From contig NZ_QZMU01000001.1 of assembly GCF_003932505.1 (NCBI RefSeq), positions 62,001 through 126,000 on the forward strand: a stretch of DNA of 64,000 nucleotides, read 5' to 3'. Shown piece after piece: positions 48,887 to 57,879 of the stretch. Positions within the stretch are counted from its first letter, which is position 1, and the number at the start of each line of letters is the position of its first letter. Source of the DNA: Thiohalobacter thiocyanaticus. Its GTDB lineage: Bacteria > Pseudomonadota > Gammaproteobacteria > Thiohalobacterales > Thiohalobacteraceae. The position numbers were made by a program, and so were the translations under genes. The notes beneath the pieces were generated by a model. The model had not been told where the DNA came from. It saw only the letters and a list, made by a program, of their open reading frames with translations, and did no database searches.

Positions 48887-50202
48887 TCAGCAACACTCCC
48901 GCACCACCTCGCAGATCGCCACGGTCAGCACTCCCAGTTCCTCGTCGCTGATGATGTAGGGCGGCATCACATACACCAGGTTGCGGAAGGGCCGCACCCA
49001 CACCCCGCGCTGGACGAAGGCCTCGGGCAGTGTGTGCATGTCCACCGGATGAATCAGTTCCACCACCCCGATCGCGCCCAGCACCCGCACGTCGCGCACC
49101 TGTTCCAGTTCACGACAGGGTGCCAGACCGGTCTCAAGCGCCGTTTCGATGCGGTGGATATTTGTCCGCCAGTCCGATTCCAGCAGCAGTTCGATCGAGG
49201 CCTGCGCCACGCTGCAGGCCAGCGGGTTGGCCATGAAGGTCGGCCCGTGCATGAACACGCCCGGATCGTGCTCGCTGATGCCTTCGGCCACCCGGGCGTT
49301 GCACAGGGTCGCTGCCAGGGTCATGTAGCCGCCGGTCAGGGCCTTGCCCAGGCACAGGATGTCCGGCACCACGTCGGCGTGGTGCATGGCGAACAGCTCG
49401 CCGGTGCGGCCGAAGCCGGTGGCGATCTCGTCGAAGATCAGCAGTACCTCGTGCGCATCGCACAGGGCGCGCACCCGGCGCAGAAATTCAGGGCAGTAGA
49501 AGCGCATGCCACCCGCGCCCTGCACAATGGGTTCGAGGATCACGGCGGCGATCTCATGGCCGGCATGCTCCAGGTGCTGCCTGAGTTCGGCGATCTGCGA
49601 TTCGCGCCATTCGTCATCGCGGCGGCAGTCGGGCGTTCTCACGAACAGGTGCTGCGGCAGCACACCGCTGAACAGGTGATGCATGCCGCCGACCGGATCG
49701 CACACCGACATGGCGCCGAAGGTATCACCGTGGTAGCCGGCGCGAATGGTCAGCAGCTTGCTGCGCTGACTGTGGCCCCGGGCGAACCAGTATTGCAGCG
49801 CCATTTTGATGGCAACCTCCACCGACACCGAGCCGGAATCGGCGAAGAAGACGTACTGCAGCGGCTCCGGGGTGATGTCGATCAGGGTGGCGGCCAGACG
49901 CACGGCCGGCCGGTGGGTCAGGCCGCCGAACATGACGTGAGCCATGGCCTCCAGCTGGTCGCGGGCGGCGGCGTTGAGCACCGGATGATTGTAGCCATGG
50001 ATAGCCGACCACCAGCTGGCCATGCCGTCGACCAGCTCGCGGCCGTCCTCGAGCCGGATGCGGGTGCCGCTGGCGCCGGCCACCGGATAGGCGGTGATCG
50101 GGCGGGTGAGGGAACTGTAGGGATCCAGACGTGCTCGCGGTCGAAACGCTGCCAGTCCTGCTGGCAGGCCGCGCTGGCCGGGCCGGGATAGCTGATGGTC
50201 AT
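48887..50202 (-). CDS. bioA: DAPA aminotransferase BioA (frame-disrupted)
   Basis: Adenosylmethionine-8-amino-7-oxononanoate aminotransferase of biotin synthesis. The N-terminus (ATG 50202) reads [20 protein letters not shown] to HVWIP; the rest, in another frame from [13 protein letters not shown] onward, carries [39 protein letters not shown] and the PLP lysine in LGKALTGGY. The frames part at the GGG of 50120-50122, where one base is missing (WIP-YSS). An assembly indel is likely. No other bio genes are nearby. Confidence 0.88.
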
Positions 50203-50290
50203 GGTCCTGCTGGCCTGGAGTCGGGGTAAGCCGTTAGTATAAGGATACAGGATACAACAACAATCCCCGCAGACTCACAGGACGCGACCG

Positions 50291-51412
50291 ATGATTCTCA
50301 TCCTCGAACCCAATACCGATCCCGAATCCGATACCTACCGGCAGCTGATGCGTTTTCTCGACCAGCTGCCCGACATCCAGAGCCGCACCCATCGGGTTGT
50401 AGGTGCCGAACAGGTACTGACCGAGATCTATCTCATCGGCAACACCAGCGCCCTGTCGATCGAGGAGATGTCCACTCTGCCGACGGTGGAACGCGTTGTG
50501 CGTATCTCCGAGGAGTACCGCATCATCGGCCGCCATCATGACAACGAACGCTCGCTGGAATTCACCTATAAGGGCGTGACCTTCAGCCAGCACGAACTGC
50601 ACGTGTTCGCCGGCCTGTGCGCGGTGGACACCCCCGAACATGTCGAAACGATGATGCAGGCCCTGCAGGAACACGGCCAGGTCTGCACCCGTATGGGTGT
50701 CTACAAGCCGCGTACCAGCCCCTATGCCTTTCAGGGCCACGGCAAGAGCTGCCTGCCCTATGTGTTCGAGCTGGCCGGCAAGTACGGTATCCGGGTCATC
50801 GCCATGGAGGTCACGCACGAAAATCATGTGCGCGAGATCCACGAGGCGCTGGAACAGACCGGGCACCCAACCGGGGTGATGCTGCAGATCGGTACCCGCA
50901 ACACCCAGAACTTCGAACTGCTCAAGGCCGTCGGCCGGCAGACCGAGATGCCGGTACTGCTCAAACGCGGTTTCGGCATCACCCTGGAGGAGTCCCTCAA
51001 CGCGGCCGAGTATCTCGCCAGCGAGGGCAACAGCCGCATCGTGTTCGGACTGCGCGGCATGAAGACCAACATGGGCGATCCGCACCGCAACTTCGTCGAC
51101 TTTGCCCACGTACCCGTGGTCAAGCGCCTGAGCCGCCTGCCCGTGTGCATCGACCCCTCGCACTCGGTCGGCAGCCGCGATCGGGCGCCGGATCGGCTGC
51201 TCGATGTCATGCATGTCACCGCACAGGGCGTGATCGCCGGGGCCAACATGGTGCTGGTGGATTTCCACCCGGCGCCGGAGAAGGCCCTGGTCGATGGCCC
51301 CCAGGCCCTGCGTCTGGATGAGTTGGCACCCTTCCTGCAAGACGTTCAGGTAGCCCGAGAGGCCTATTTGAAACGAGTGGCACTGATGCGGGAGTACACG
51401 GCCGACCCCTGA
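50291..51412 (+). CDS. aroF: 3-deoxy-7-phosphoheptulonate (DAHP) synthase
   Basis: First step of the shikimate pathway, joining PEP and erythrose 4-phosphate. 373 aa: an N-terminal ferredoxin-like extension (MILILEPNTDPESDTYR...) precedes the TIM barrel with GVYKPRTSPYAFQG, IQIGTRNTQN-like QIGTRNTQNFELL, LLKRGFG, FGLRGMKT and PVCIDPSHSVG. This is the beta-type class I layout (Thermotoga/Bacillus-like), not the E. coli AroFGH type. It is divergent from bioA. Confidence 0.92.
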   Translation: MILILEPNTDPESDTYRQLMRFLDQLPDIQSRTHRVVGAEQVLTEIYLIGNTSALSIEEMSTLPTVERVVRISEEYRIIGRHHDNERSLEFTYKGVTFSQHELHVFAGLCAVDTPEHVETMMQALQEHGQVCTRMGVYKPRTSPYAFQGHGKSCLPYVFELAGKYGIRVIAMEVTHENHVREIHEALEQTGHPTGVMLQIGTRNTQNFELLKAVGRQTEMPVLLKRGFGITLEESLNAAEYLASEGNSRIVFGLRGMKTNMGDPHRNFVDFAHVPVVKRLSRLPVCIDPSHSVGSRDRAPDRLLDVMHVTAQGVIAGANMVLVDFHPAPEKALVDGPQALRLDELAPFLQDVQVAREAYLKRVALMREYTADP

Positions 51413-51456
51413 CCGTCCCGTCTCGGACCCGATGCCACCATGGAGGAGTGTCTGAG

Positions 51457-51591
51457 ATGCCTTACTGGAGCCTGATCCTGCTTGTCCTTCTCGCCACCCA
51501 GCCTGCGCTGACCGCGGCGGAAGACGCCGAGGGCGACGACAGCAACGGCGGCACCGAAGAGCCCGTCATCCCCGAAGACCCGGACTGCTGA
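51457..51591 (+). CDS. Tiny secreted acidic peptide (44 aa)
   Basis: An excellent GGAGGAG at ~51442 precedes ATG 51457. The product is a signal peptide (MPYWSLILLVLLATQPALTAA) followed by a 23-residue very acidic tail (EDAEGDDSNGGTEEPV...) ending in Cys. It lies between DAHP synthase and the periplasmic rhodanese, with 89 bases before the latter. No family recognised; the strong ribosome site and clean secretion signal are the reasons to call it. Confidence 0.6.
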   Translation: MPYWSLILLVLLATQPALTAAEDAEGDDSNGGTEEPVIPEDPDC

Positions 51592-51680
51592 TGCCGGACG
51601 CCCGGTCAATCCATCCCGTCATCGCGCCGACAGGCACGAAAACCCGGTAACAACGCATAACACACCAGAGGAGAGAATCG

Positions 51681-52340
51681 ATGATATCAATCCGAAACAC
51701 TGTATCCAGCATCCTGCTGGGCCTGTGCCTGAGCACGCCAGTTCTGGCAGCTGAGGACGACATCGCCGTCAAGATAACCCCGGAACAGGCCAGCCTGACG
51801 GTGACCCATCAGGGCAAGAAGGTCACCATCATGCGTGATCAGAACGAGAAGAACACGGTCGATCCGGCCTTTTCCAAGACTTCACGCAAATGTCCGCCCT
51901 TCTGCATTCAGCCGATAAGCCTGGCGCCGGGGGTGGAAACCATCGCCGAGACCGAGATGCTGGACTACCTGCAGCGCAAGGAAAACGGCGATGACAGCAT
52001 TCTGGTCATCGACTCGCGCACGCCGGACTGGATCGAGCGCGGCACCATCCCGGGTTCGATCAACATCCCCTGGACCCAGCTCAATGCCAGCCGCTCCGAC
52101 CCCTTCACCATCGAGGACATCATGGAAAATCAGTTCGGGGCACGCAAGCAGGAGGGCCTGTGGGACTTCTCGAACGTGAAGACCCTGGTGATGTTCTGCA
52201 ACGGCATGTGGTGCGGTCAGTCACCGAACAACATCAAGTCTCTGCTCAAGTTCGGCTATCCCGCACACAAGATCAAGTGGTACCGCGGCGGCATGCAGAA
52301 CTGGGAGATTCTTGGCCTGACCACGGTCGAAGGCAAGTAA
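51681..52340 (+). CDS. Periplasmic rhodanese-domain protein
   Basis: 219 aa. A signal peptide (MISIRNTVSSILLGLCLSTPVLA) places it in the periplasm. Residues ~85-215 form a rhodanese domain: ILVIDSRTPDWIERGTIPGSINIPW and the catalytic loop LVMFCNGMWCGQSPNNI with two cysteines. A CPPFCIQP pair precedes the domain. It may carry sulfane sulfur; the close sulfide:quinone oxidoreductase gene supports a sulfur role. GAGGAGAG precedes the ATG and a strong terminator follows. Confidence 0.88.
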   Translation: MISIRNTVSSILLGLCLSTPVLAAEDDIAVKITPEQASLTVTHQGKKVTIMRDQNEKNTVDPAFSKTSRKCPPFCIQPISLAPGVETIAETEMLDYLQRKENGDDSILVIDSRTPDWIERGTIPGSINIPWTQLNASRSDPFTIEDIMENQFGARKQEGLWDFSNVKTLVMFCNGMWCGQSPNNIKSLLKFGYPAHKIKWYRGGMQNWEILGLTTVEGK

Positions 52341-52360
52341 TTCAGCCTGACGCAGTCCAG

Positions 52361-52389
52361 CGGAGCGGCCGGTGCCGCTCCGTTTTTTT
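52361..52389 (+). terminator. Rho-independent terminator after rhodanese gene
   Basis: A perfect CGGAGCGGC/GCCGCTCCG stem (52361-52369, 52374-52382), four-base loop and seven T residues, 20 bases after the stop. Confidence 0.92.
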
Positions 52390-52424
52390 ATGTCCTGATT
52401 TAATCCGGCAACCAAATTATTCGT

Positions 52425-52640
52425 GTTACACAGTAGTCAGAAATAGTGGCTACAGAACCGGAGGCACCGTCATCCCCGCGCAGGCGGGGATCCAGCCGCC
52501 GCAGCGGTTTATGGATTACTCGCTGCGCTCGTCCTTCGTCCCCATAGGGCATAAAGGCGTTCAACGCGCTGCACGCTTTTGTCCCGCCCGCGCGGGAATG
52601 ACGCCGTGAAACTGTAGCCGTGTATTCTGACTCCTGAGTA
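52425..52640. repeat. Dispersed palindromic repeat, long and extended copy
   Basis: The core 52468-52603 has the long interior shared with 19371. It is flanked by TTACACAGTAGTCAGAAATAG and, on the far side, TGTAGCCGTGTATTCTGAC, the outer arms also seen at 14711 and 23249. It fills the gap between the rhodanese terminator and the convergent activator gene. Confidence 0.8.
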
Positions 52641-52696
52641 AATCACTGCCATTGCCTGACAATGACTGCAACTGCTGGCGCTGACTGGCAGATATG

Positions 52697-54055
52697 TCAG
52701 CCTTCCTGTAGTCCGCCCTGATGGCAGGTGTCGAGCTTGAGACGCTTGATGTAGCGGTACAGAGTACGCTCGCTCACCCCCAGCAGGCCGGCGGCACGGG
52801 CCCGATGGCCGTTGGCCCGGTCCAGGGCCGACATCACGTCCTGCACACTCAGGCGTCCGCTGCGCCGCGAGAGCAGCTTGTCGGTACGATGGGAGGGCAC
52901 ATGGGTGTCGATCGGCACCGGGGTGTCCTCGAACACGATGTGTTCGGGACGGATCATGCCGTCGGCAGCGAGGATGGCGGCGCGCTCAATGATGTTGCGC
53001 AGCTCGCGCACATTGCCGGGGTAGTCGTGATCCAGTAGGGCCTCGATCACCTCTGCCGACAGCGGCAGATGACGGTCCGCGCTCTCCATGCGGCCGAGAA
53101 AATGCTCCGCCAGCTGCGGGATGTCGTCCTTGCGCTCGCGCAGGGTCGGTACATAGACGGGGAAGGCGGATAACCGGTAGTAGAGGTCCTGACGGAACTC
53201 GCCTGCGGCGACCATGCGCTGCAGATCGCGATTGGTGGCGGTAATGATACGCACATCCACGTCGATGTAGTCGGTACCGCCGATGCGGCGGATCTGACCG
53301 CTTTCCAGTACCCGCAACAGTTTGGTCTGCAGCGGGAGCGGCAGCTCGCCGACCTCGTCGATGAACAGGGTGCCTCCGTTGGCGGCCTCGAACAGGCCCT
53401 TCTTGCGCTGTGCCGCCCCGGTAAAGGCGCCCTTTTCATACCCGAACAGCTCGCTTTCGATCAGGCTTTCGCCGAGTGCACCACAGTCCACCACGATGAA
53501 GGGCCCATTGGCGCGCGTCGAATAATGATGGATGTACTTGGACACCTCCTCCTTGCCCACGCCGCTCTCTCCCAGCAGCAGGGCCGTGGTCTGGGTGGGG
53601 GCAACCCGTTGCAGCAGGCTGGTCATGCGCAGCAGGGGCCGGGAACGGCCGATCAGCAGGGTGTCCGTGGCCGTATCCGGGGCCGTGACCGGAAAGATGG
53701 TCTCGCCGATATAGCGTACCTGGCCGCTGTCTCCCAGCAGCGGGTTGGCATGCAGCTGGACATACTCCTCGCGGCCCTTGCCGTCATAGTGGATGTGCAT
53801 GACCTGCGTGGCCTGGCGGCGGGCGAATACCTCTTCGAGTGGACAATGTTCTCCGTGCTGGCTGCAGGGCACATCGGAATGGTGCGATATCTGGTGACAC
53901 TTGCGTCCGATCAGCTGGTCGGGCTGTACGCCATAGCGTTCGCGGTAGCTGCGGTTGGCGGCGACGATGTTGAAATCGCTGTCGATCACCACGAAGGGGT
54001 TCGGCATGATATCGATGATGATCTGGTCGCAACTGGGTCTGATCCGGTTCGGCAT
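52697..54055 (-). CDS. Sigma-54-dependent activator with Cys/His-rich PAS domain
   Basis: 452 aa. Residues ~10-125 form a PAS domain with an unusual Cys/His cluster (Cys53, His54, His58, His59, Cys64, Cys71: [17 protein letters not shown]). The AAA+ domain has Walker A GESGVGKE (162-169), GAFTGA (209-214) for sigma-54 contact and Walker B LFIDEVGE. The C-terminus (from ~405) is a Fis-type helix-turn-helix. There is no receiver domain, so sensing is likely direct through the PAS. It lies beside sqr, which has a sigma-54 promoter. The signal could be sulfide/persulfide or redox state; that is inference. Confidence 0.92.
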   Translation of the reverse strand: MPNRIRPSCDQIIIDIMPNPFVVIDSDFNIVAANRSYRERYGVQPDQLIGRKCHQISHHSDVPCSQHGEHCPLEEVFARRQATQVMHIHYDGKGREEYVQLHANPLLGDSGQVRYIGETIFPVTAPDTATDTLLIGRSRPLLRMTSLLQRVAPTQTTALLLGESGVGKEEVSKYIHHYSTRANGPFIVVDCGALGESLIESELFGYEKGAFTGAAQRKKGLFEAANGGTLFIDEVGELPLPLQTKLLRVLESGQIRRIGGTDYIDVDVRIITATNRDLQRMVAAGEFRQDLYYRLSAFPVYVPTLRERKDDIPQLAEHFLGRMESADRHLPLSAEVIEALLDHDYPGNVRELRNIIERAAILAADGMIRPEHIVFEDTPVPIDTHVPSHRTDKLLSRRSGRLSVQDVMSALDRANGHRARAAGLLGVSERTLYRYIKRLKLDTCHQGGLQEG

Positions 54056-54087
54056 GCTGGGTTCCTGCGGTCTGCCTGGTTCACTTC

Positions 54088-54111
54088 ATGACACTGTCAT
54101 GTCAATGACAG
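54088..54111. promoter_or_regulatory. Overlapping TGTCAT palindromes (candidate operator)
   Basis: ATGACA-C-TGTCAT (54088-54100) overlaps CTGTCAT-GTCA-ATGACAG (54094-54111): three evenly arranged TGTCAT half-sites. They lie 33 bases upstream of the activator start and 77 bases after the sqr stop, and TGTCA half-sites recur upstream of the sqr promoter. Candidate binding site for the activator. Confidence 0.55.
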
Positions 54112-54187
54112 CAAAAGTCAGCGCGGGATACAATCCTTCCGGCCTGACATATCCTGACAAACAATCCCGCGCGGCAATGTCTCCGTC

Positions 54188-55459
54188 CTACTTCAGCTTG
54201 GCGATGCCCACTGCCTTGAGGACGTATTTCTCGTACACGGGTTCGGTCGAGCCGCGCTTCATCTTGGACAGAAAATATTTCTCGAAGGCGACCTTGGCGT
54301 AGTGCACCCACTTACCCTTCTTCATCCAGGAAACATTGCGGGGCGGGATCTGCGGCATGGCGACGAAGGCCACCCCGGTGTCGCCCATGTCTGCCAGGCA
54401 GATGGCATTCCAGGTCGCCTCGCGGTCAACCGGTTTACCCTCCAGATCGTTCTTTATGTTGTGGGTCACGGCCGTGACCATGGATTCGATCATGTAACCG
54501 GTCTTGGGTGTACCCGTTGGTATCGGCGTTGGCTCCACGGGTGGGATGGCGATGCATACGCCCACTGAATAGATATTGTGCCATTTGGGATTGCGCTGGT
54601 ATTCGTCGACCTTGACGAAACCGCGTGGATTGACCAGATCCTCGCCGAGCGCGGCGACGGCGTCCACCCCCTTGAAGGCAGGAAGCATCATGGAATAATC
54701 GAACGGCAGTTCGTGCTCCTTGATTACCTCACCGTCCGCATTGTGCTCGGCGACGTGCATCTTGCCCGCGTCGACCCGGGTGACCTTGGCGTTGGTGATC
54801 CAGTTGATATGGCGCTGGCGCAGTTCGGATTCCATCATGCCCTTGGAATCGCCAACCCCGCCCAGACCCAGGTGGCCGATGTAGGGCTCGGAGGTAACGA
54901 AAGTCATGGGTACCTTGTCGCGCAGTTTGCGGTTGCGCAGGTCCGCGTCCATGATGAAGGCGAACTCGTAGGCCGGACCGAAGCAGGATGCGCCCTGCAC
55001 TGCGCCGACCACGATCGGGCCGGGGCTCTCCACGAACTTCTGCCAGCCCGCATAGGCCTTCTCGGCGTGCCCGACGGTGCAGACCGATTCGGTAAAGCCC
55101 TCCGGGCCCAGTCCCTCGACCTCGTCGAAGGCCAGCTTCGGCCCGGTGGCGATTACCAGATAGTCGTAATCGATCGTCCGGCCATCGGCCAGGGTGAGCC
55201 GGTTATCCTCGGGCTTGATCTCGCTGACCGCAACCGGAATGAAATCGATGTCCTTCTTCTCCAGCCGGGGCTTGATGTCGAAGCTGATATCGGCGCGGCT
55301 GCGCCAGCCGACGGCCACCCAGGGATTGGATGGAACGAAATGGAAATCCGGCGTGGCGTTGATGACGGTGACCTTGTGACCGCTGCCCAGCGCTTCCTTG
55401 ATTTCGTAGGCGGCCGGCATGCCGCCGGTACTGGCGCCGATGATGACAATATGTGCCAT
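54188..55459 (-). CDS. sqr: Sulfide:quinone oxidoreductase
   Basis: 423-aa FAD enzyme that oxidises sulfide to sulfane sulfur and reduces quinone at the periplasmic membrane face. N-terminal dinucleotide-binding IIGASTGGMPAA (6-17), YDYLVIATGPKL (98-109), and three cysteines at 127, 159 (GASCFGPAYEF) and 354, which match the three essential cysteines of the Rhodobacter enzyme. IPPVEPTPIPTGTPKTGYM is also typical. The C-terminal amphipathic region would anchor it. GGAGAA precedes ATG 55459; a sigma-54 promoter lies ~46 bases upstream. Confidence 0.93.
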   Translation of the reverse strand: MAHIVIIGASTGGMPAAYEIKEALGSGHKVTVINATPDFHFVPSNPWVAVGWRSRADISFDIKPRLEKKDIDFIPVAVSEIKPEDNRLTLADGRTIDYDYLVIATGPKLAFDEVEGLGPEGFTESVCTVGHAEKAYAGWQKFVESPGPIVVGAVQGASCFGPAYEFAFIMDADLRNRKLRDKVPMTFVTSEPYIGHLGLGGVGDSKGMMESELRQRHINWITNAKVTRVDAGKMHVAEHNADGEVIKEHELPFDYSMMLPAFKGVDAVAALGEDLVNPRGFVKVDEYQRNPKWHNIYSVGVCIAIPPVEPTPIPTGTPKTGYMIESMVTAVTHNIKNDLEGKPVDREATWNAICLADMGDTGVAFVAMPQIPPRNVSWMKKGKWVHYAKVAFEKYFLSKMKRGSTEPVYEKYVLKAVGIAKLK

Positions 55460-55504
55460 TACAGTTCTCCTGATAATCCGACTCCTGTTGACGCACATGA
55501 TAGG

Positions 55505-55520
55505 AGCAGAATGTATGCCA
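55505..55520 (-). promoter_or_regulatory. Sigma-54 (-24/-12) promoter of sqr
   Basis: Minus-strand TGGCATACATTCTGCT has GG at 55519-55518 and GC at 55507-55506, exactly ten bases apart, matching TGGCAC-N5-TTGC. Predicted transcription start is near 55495, ~36 bases before the ATG. The neighbouring activator gene makes functional use likely. Confidence 0.78.
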
Positions 55521-55536
55521 GGGAAGCTGCGCAGCC

Positions 55537-55554
55537 TGTCAGGTGTGTCATGAC
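55537..55554. promoter_or_regulatory. TGTCA half-sites upstream of the sqr promoter
   Basis: TGTCA at 55537-55541 and GTCATGAC (8-base palindrome) within 55546-55554 resemble the half-sites at 54088-54111. They lie 17-34 bases upstream of the -24 element, closer than is usual for activator sites. Confidence 0.4.
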
Positions 55555-55627
55555 TGCAGCGAACTTGATCTGGATCAGGATTGGCACAGGTACGGGGATA
55601 TGTTCGGCGCTCTGGTGTGCAACGACA

Positions 55628-55658
55628 CAGGAAGGGAAGCAGTCCGCTTCCCTTCCTG
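55628..55658. other. Perfect 13-bp hairpin between unknown gene and sqr
   Basis: CAGGAAGGGAAGC/GCTTCCCTTCCTG with the loop AGTCC lies 18 bases after the stop of the gene at 55677 (minus strand). Without a clear U-tract it may still terminate or insulate, preventing read-through into sqr. Confidence 0.6.
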
Positions 55659-55676
55659 ATCAGGGAGAGTCGGGAT

Positions 55677-56619
55677 TCAGGAGCAGTAGACCTTGGCGCG
55701 CAGCATATTGATTCTGATGATCCAGTTGATCTCCTGCGGCACTGCGGCCAGTACCTTCAGGCTGATCTTCATGCTGTCGGAGGGCTTCATGCCGACGGCG
55801 GCGCTGGCCTCGCCGTTGGTCACGGCGGCACCGGCAGAGACCCCGGCCTCGCCCCTCACCATCAGGTCGGGAATGATGCCGGCCAGTTTCTCGAAGGTCC
55901 ATCCCAGCTGCTCCAGACGGGCCTGAATCAGTTCGACGTAAGGCTTGTCGTCCTGATCCGACCAGGCGCAGAGACCGCTGCCGGAACCGGAGCCGGCGTT
56001 GCGCGTATCCGCCGACGTCTGCGGGGCGCCGAGCGTCGAAGGACGCATCAGCGGCGGCAGCGTGTCCAACGCCTGACGGATCTCGTCAGCCATCGACTCC
56101 ATCTCGGCCACCCTGGACGAAGTCGCCTGCCACATCAGGTACAGGGCCCGCGGCGGCATGTAGTCGATCAGATTGGACATACGCTGGATGTTCGCCTTCA
56201 GGTTGCCGTTGCCGCTGAGCGCGGGCACCTCGTCGACCAGCGCGGAAAAATTGTTGAACGTGTTCCTGAGGCTGGCGCGGAAACCGGCGCAGTGCGCGTT
56301 GCATCCCTCACCGCCGGTGAAATACACATAATCGGACTGCATTTTCCCTGATCAGCCCCATGCTCTCCCGGAACTGTTCCATGACCTGCATATCCTTTAC
56401 CTGCTGGAAGATCTCGGCGGCGGGTTCCTTCGCTTCATCGATCCGGTTTCGGATCGGCTGCTTGTCCCGCACGTTGGTGATGTGGACATTGGCCCGGGTC
56501 TTGACCGTCTGGATGCGGTCGCCGAAACCGGCGGAGGCCAGGCCGGGTACAGCGACGGCCACGGCGGCGGTGAGAGAAATGAAGGTGCGGCGGAGGTTGT
56601 TTGTGATGATCGTCTTCAT
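55677..56619 (-). CDS. Secreted helical protein, unknown (probable frameshift)
   Basis: ATG 56619, preceded by GAGGAGAG, starts a signal peptide (..FISLTAAVAVAVPGLASA) and a charged helical stretch to MGLIREN. A second frame begins at about 56340 (MQSDYVYFTGGEGCNAHCAGF) and continues 221 residues with NTFNNFSALVDEVPAL, LMWQATSSRVAEMESMAD and a C-terminal Cys. Both parts look like one periplasmic protein of ~310 aa joined near 56328-56345; otherwise the second part would be a cytosolic protein without a convincing start. No family recognised. It lies upstream of sqr. Confidence 0.6.
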
Positions 56620-56767
56620 GGGGTGCTCTCCTCTGGTCGTTTGTTTTCGGGTGGCCTGTTGCCGTCCCGATGGAAACAACTGTACGGAAGAGCCCATGGA
56701 GGCGCCGTTAACTAGTGGAGCGGATTCTGTGACTTATTCACACCCCGGGAGTGGGGCATGAAATTTT

Positions 56768-56804
56768 GGAGATTGCCACGGCGCTGCGCGCCTCGCAATG
56801 ACGG
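56768..56804. repeat. GGAGATTGCC..CAATGACGG dispersed repeat
   Basis: TGGAGATTGCCACGGCGCTG..CCTCGCAATGACGGG, an inverted relative of the element at ~28421-28455. A short AT run (ATAATATATATAATAATAAG) follows. The 263-base gap has no gene. Confidence 0.55.
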
Positions 56805-56882
56805 GAAAATAATATATATAATAATAAGTTATATGTTTTTAGATTGCGCAGGAAAGCGTGCCTGCCGCCGGACAATGGCAGC

Positions 56883-57875
56883 CTAGCGGTCCTGCCCCAG
56901 GTCAGCAAGAAAGGCCTGCTGTTCGGTCTGGTCGGCGAGTTCGGCGGCCAGCATCCTGCCCAGACTGTCAGGATCAGGGGCCTGCCCGGCGGCGTTCCTG
57001 ACCAGAAGTGACGCGATCGGACCGATATAATCGCTGAGCAGCTGCTCGGCCCGTGCCAGCAGAGCCGGATCGATGTCACTGGCCGGTGCGGGAGTGGTGT
57101 CACTGGATTGCGGTGTCACCCGGATTTCAGGCGCGGCCAGGATCTGATCGATTTCCTCGAGTGATCCGGCCCGCTGGGCGGCCCGGTGCACGAGTATCCT
57201 GGCCATGGGACCGATCTCCTGGCTCAGGCGATCCACGCGGTCCTGCAGCGCTTCCGGTCCCCATGGCCCGGTCACGACCGCCGGAACCGGCTGATTGAGT
57301 ACTGCCGCCCGGTTGCCCGCTTCGCTTCGGGCCGGCGCCACTTCATAGACATCGAATTCGCGGACATGCTTGTCCGCTTTCCTGCCCATATACTGAAAGA
57401 GTTCGGAATACTCCTGGCTGAGACAGCCGATCACCTCGTAGAAGGAGCGCGAGACGAGGATCTGACCAGCGCCGGCAAAATCCATGACCCGGGCGGCGCA
57501 GTTGATGCCTTCGCCCAGGGTGGTTTCCTCACCCTTGACGTCGTGCACGATCCTGACCGGCCCCAGGTTGATGCCGATGCGTACCTCATAGGGCACCGTG
57601 CCGCCCTCCTGAGCACGGACGGCATCGCGCAGATCGAGCGCGAAATACAGGGCCGCTTCCGGTTCCACCAGAAAACACGCGGCCGCCCCGTCGCCGCGAT
57701 CGAGCAGGATATAATCGTTTTCGGTGTATTTGGCGAGCAGCTTCTGTACCTGGGCATCGAGGTGAGCCTTGATCGCGATCTGGGCCTGCAGGTGGTGCTT
57801 GCTGAAACCAACGACATCCAGAAAGGCCACGCAGCACAGCCAGGTACGGTTGCGCTCACTCATCCGCTCACTCAT
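56883..57875 (-). CDS. Class III nucleotide cyclase
   Basis: 330-aa cytosolic protein. Residues ~12-200 form a class III cyclase domain: metal Asp20 in AFLDVVGFS, Asp62 in RGDGAAACF and the transition-state Asn/Arg pair in INCAARVMDF. The base-selecting Lys that precedes GDG in most adenylate cyclases is replaced (Leu58), so the product (cAMP or cGMP) is uncertain. The C-terminal ~130 residues repeat an IGPMARILVHRAA / IGPIASLLVRNAA helical motif. A 12-base tandem (GAGCGGATGAGT twice) at the start offers two ATGs, 57875 and 57863. It lies four bases after the sensor gene. Confidence 0.87.
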   Translation of the reverse strand: MSERMSERNRTWLCCVAFLDVVGFSKHHLQAQIAIKAHLDAQVQKLLAKYTENDYILLDRGDGAAACFLVEPEAALYFALDLRDAVRAQEGGTVPYEVRIGINLGPVRIVHDVKGEETTLGEGINCAARVMDFAGAGQILVSRSFYEVIGCLSQEYSELFQYMGRKADKHVREFDVYEVAPARSEAGNRAAVLNQPVPAVVTGPWGPEALQDRVDRLSQEIGPMARILVHRAAQRAGSLEEIDQILAAPEIRVTPQSSDTTPAPASDIDPALLARAEQLLSDYIGPIASLLVRNAAGQAPDPDSLGRMLAAELADQTEQQAFLADLGQDR

Positions 57876-57879
57876 CCGC

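Noticed and set aside
55580-55600. Second sigma-54-like site TTGGCACAGGTACGGGG on the plus strand
   Set aside because: GG is followed ten bases later by GG, not GC, and no plus-strand gene starts downstream.
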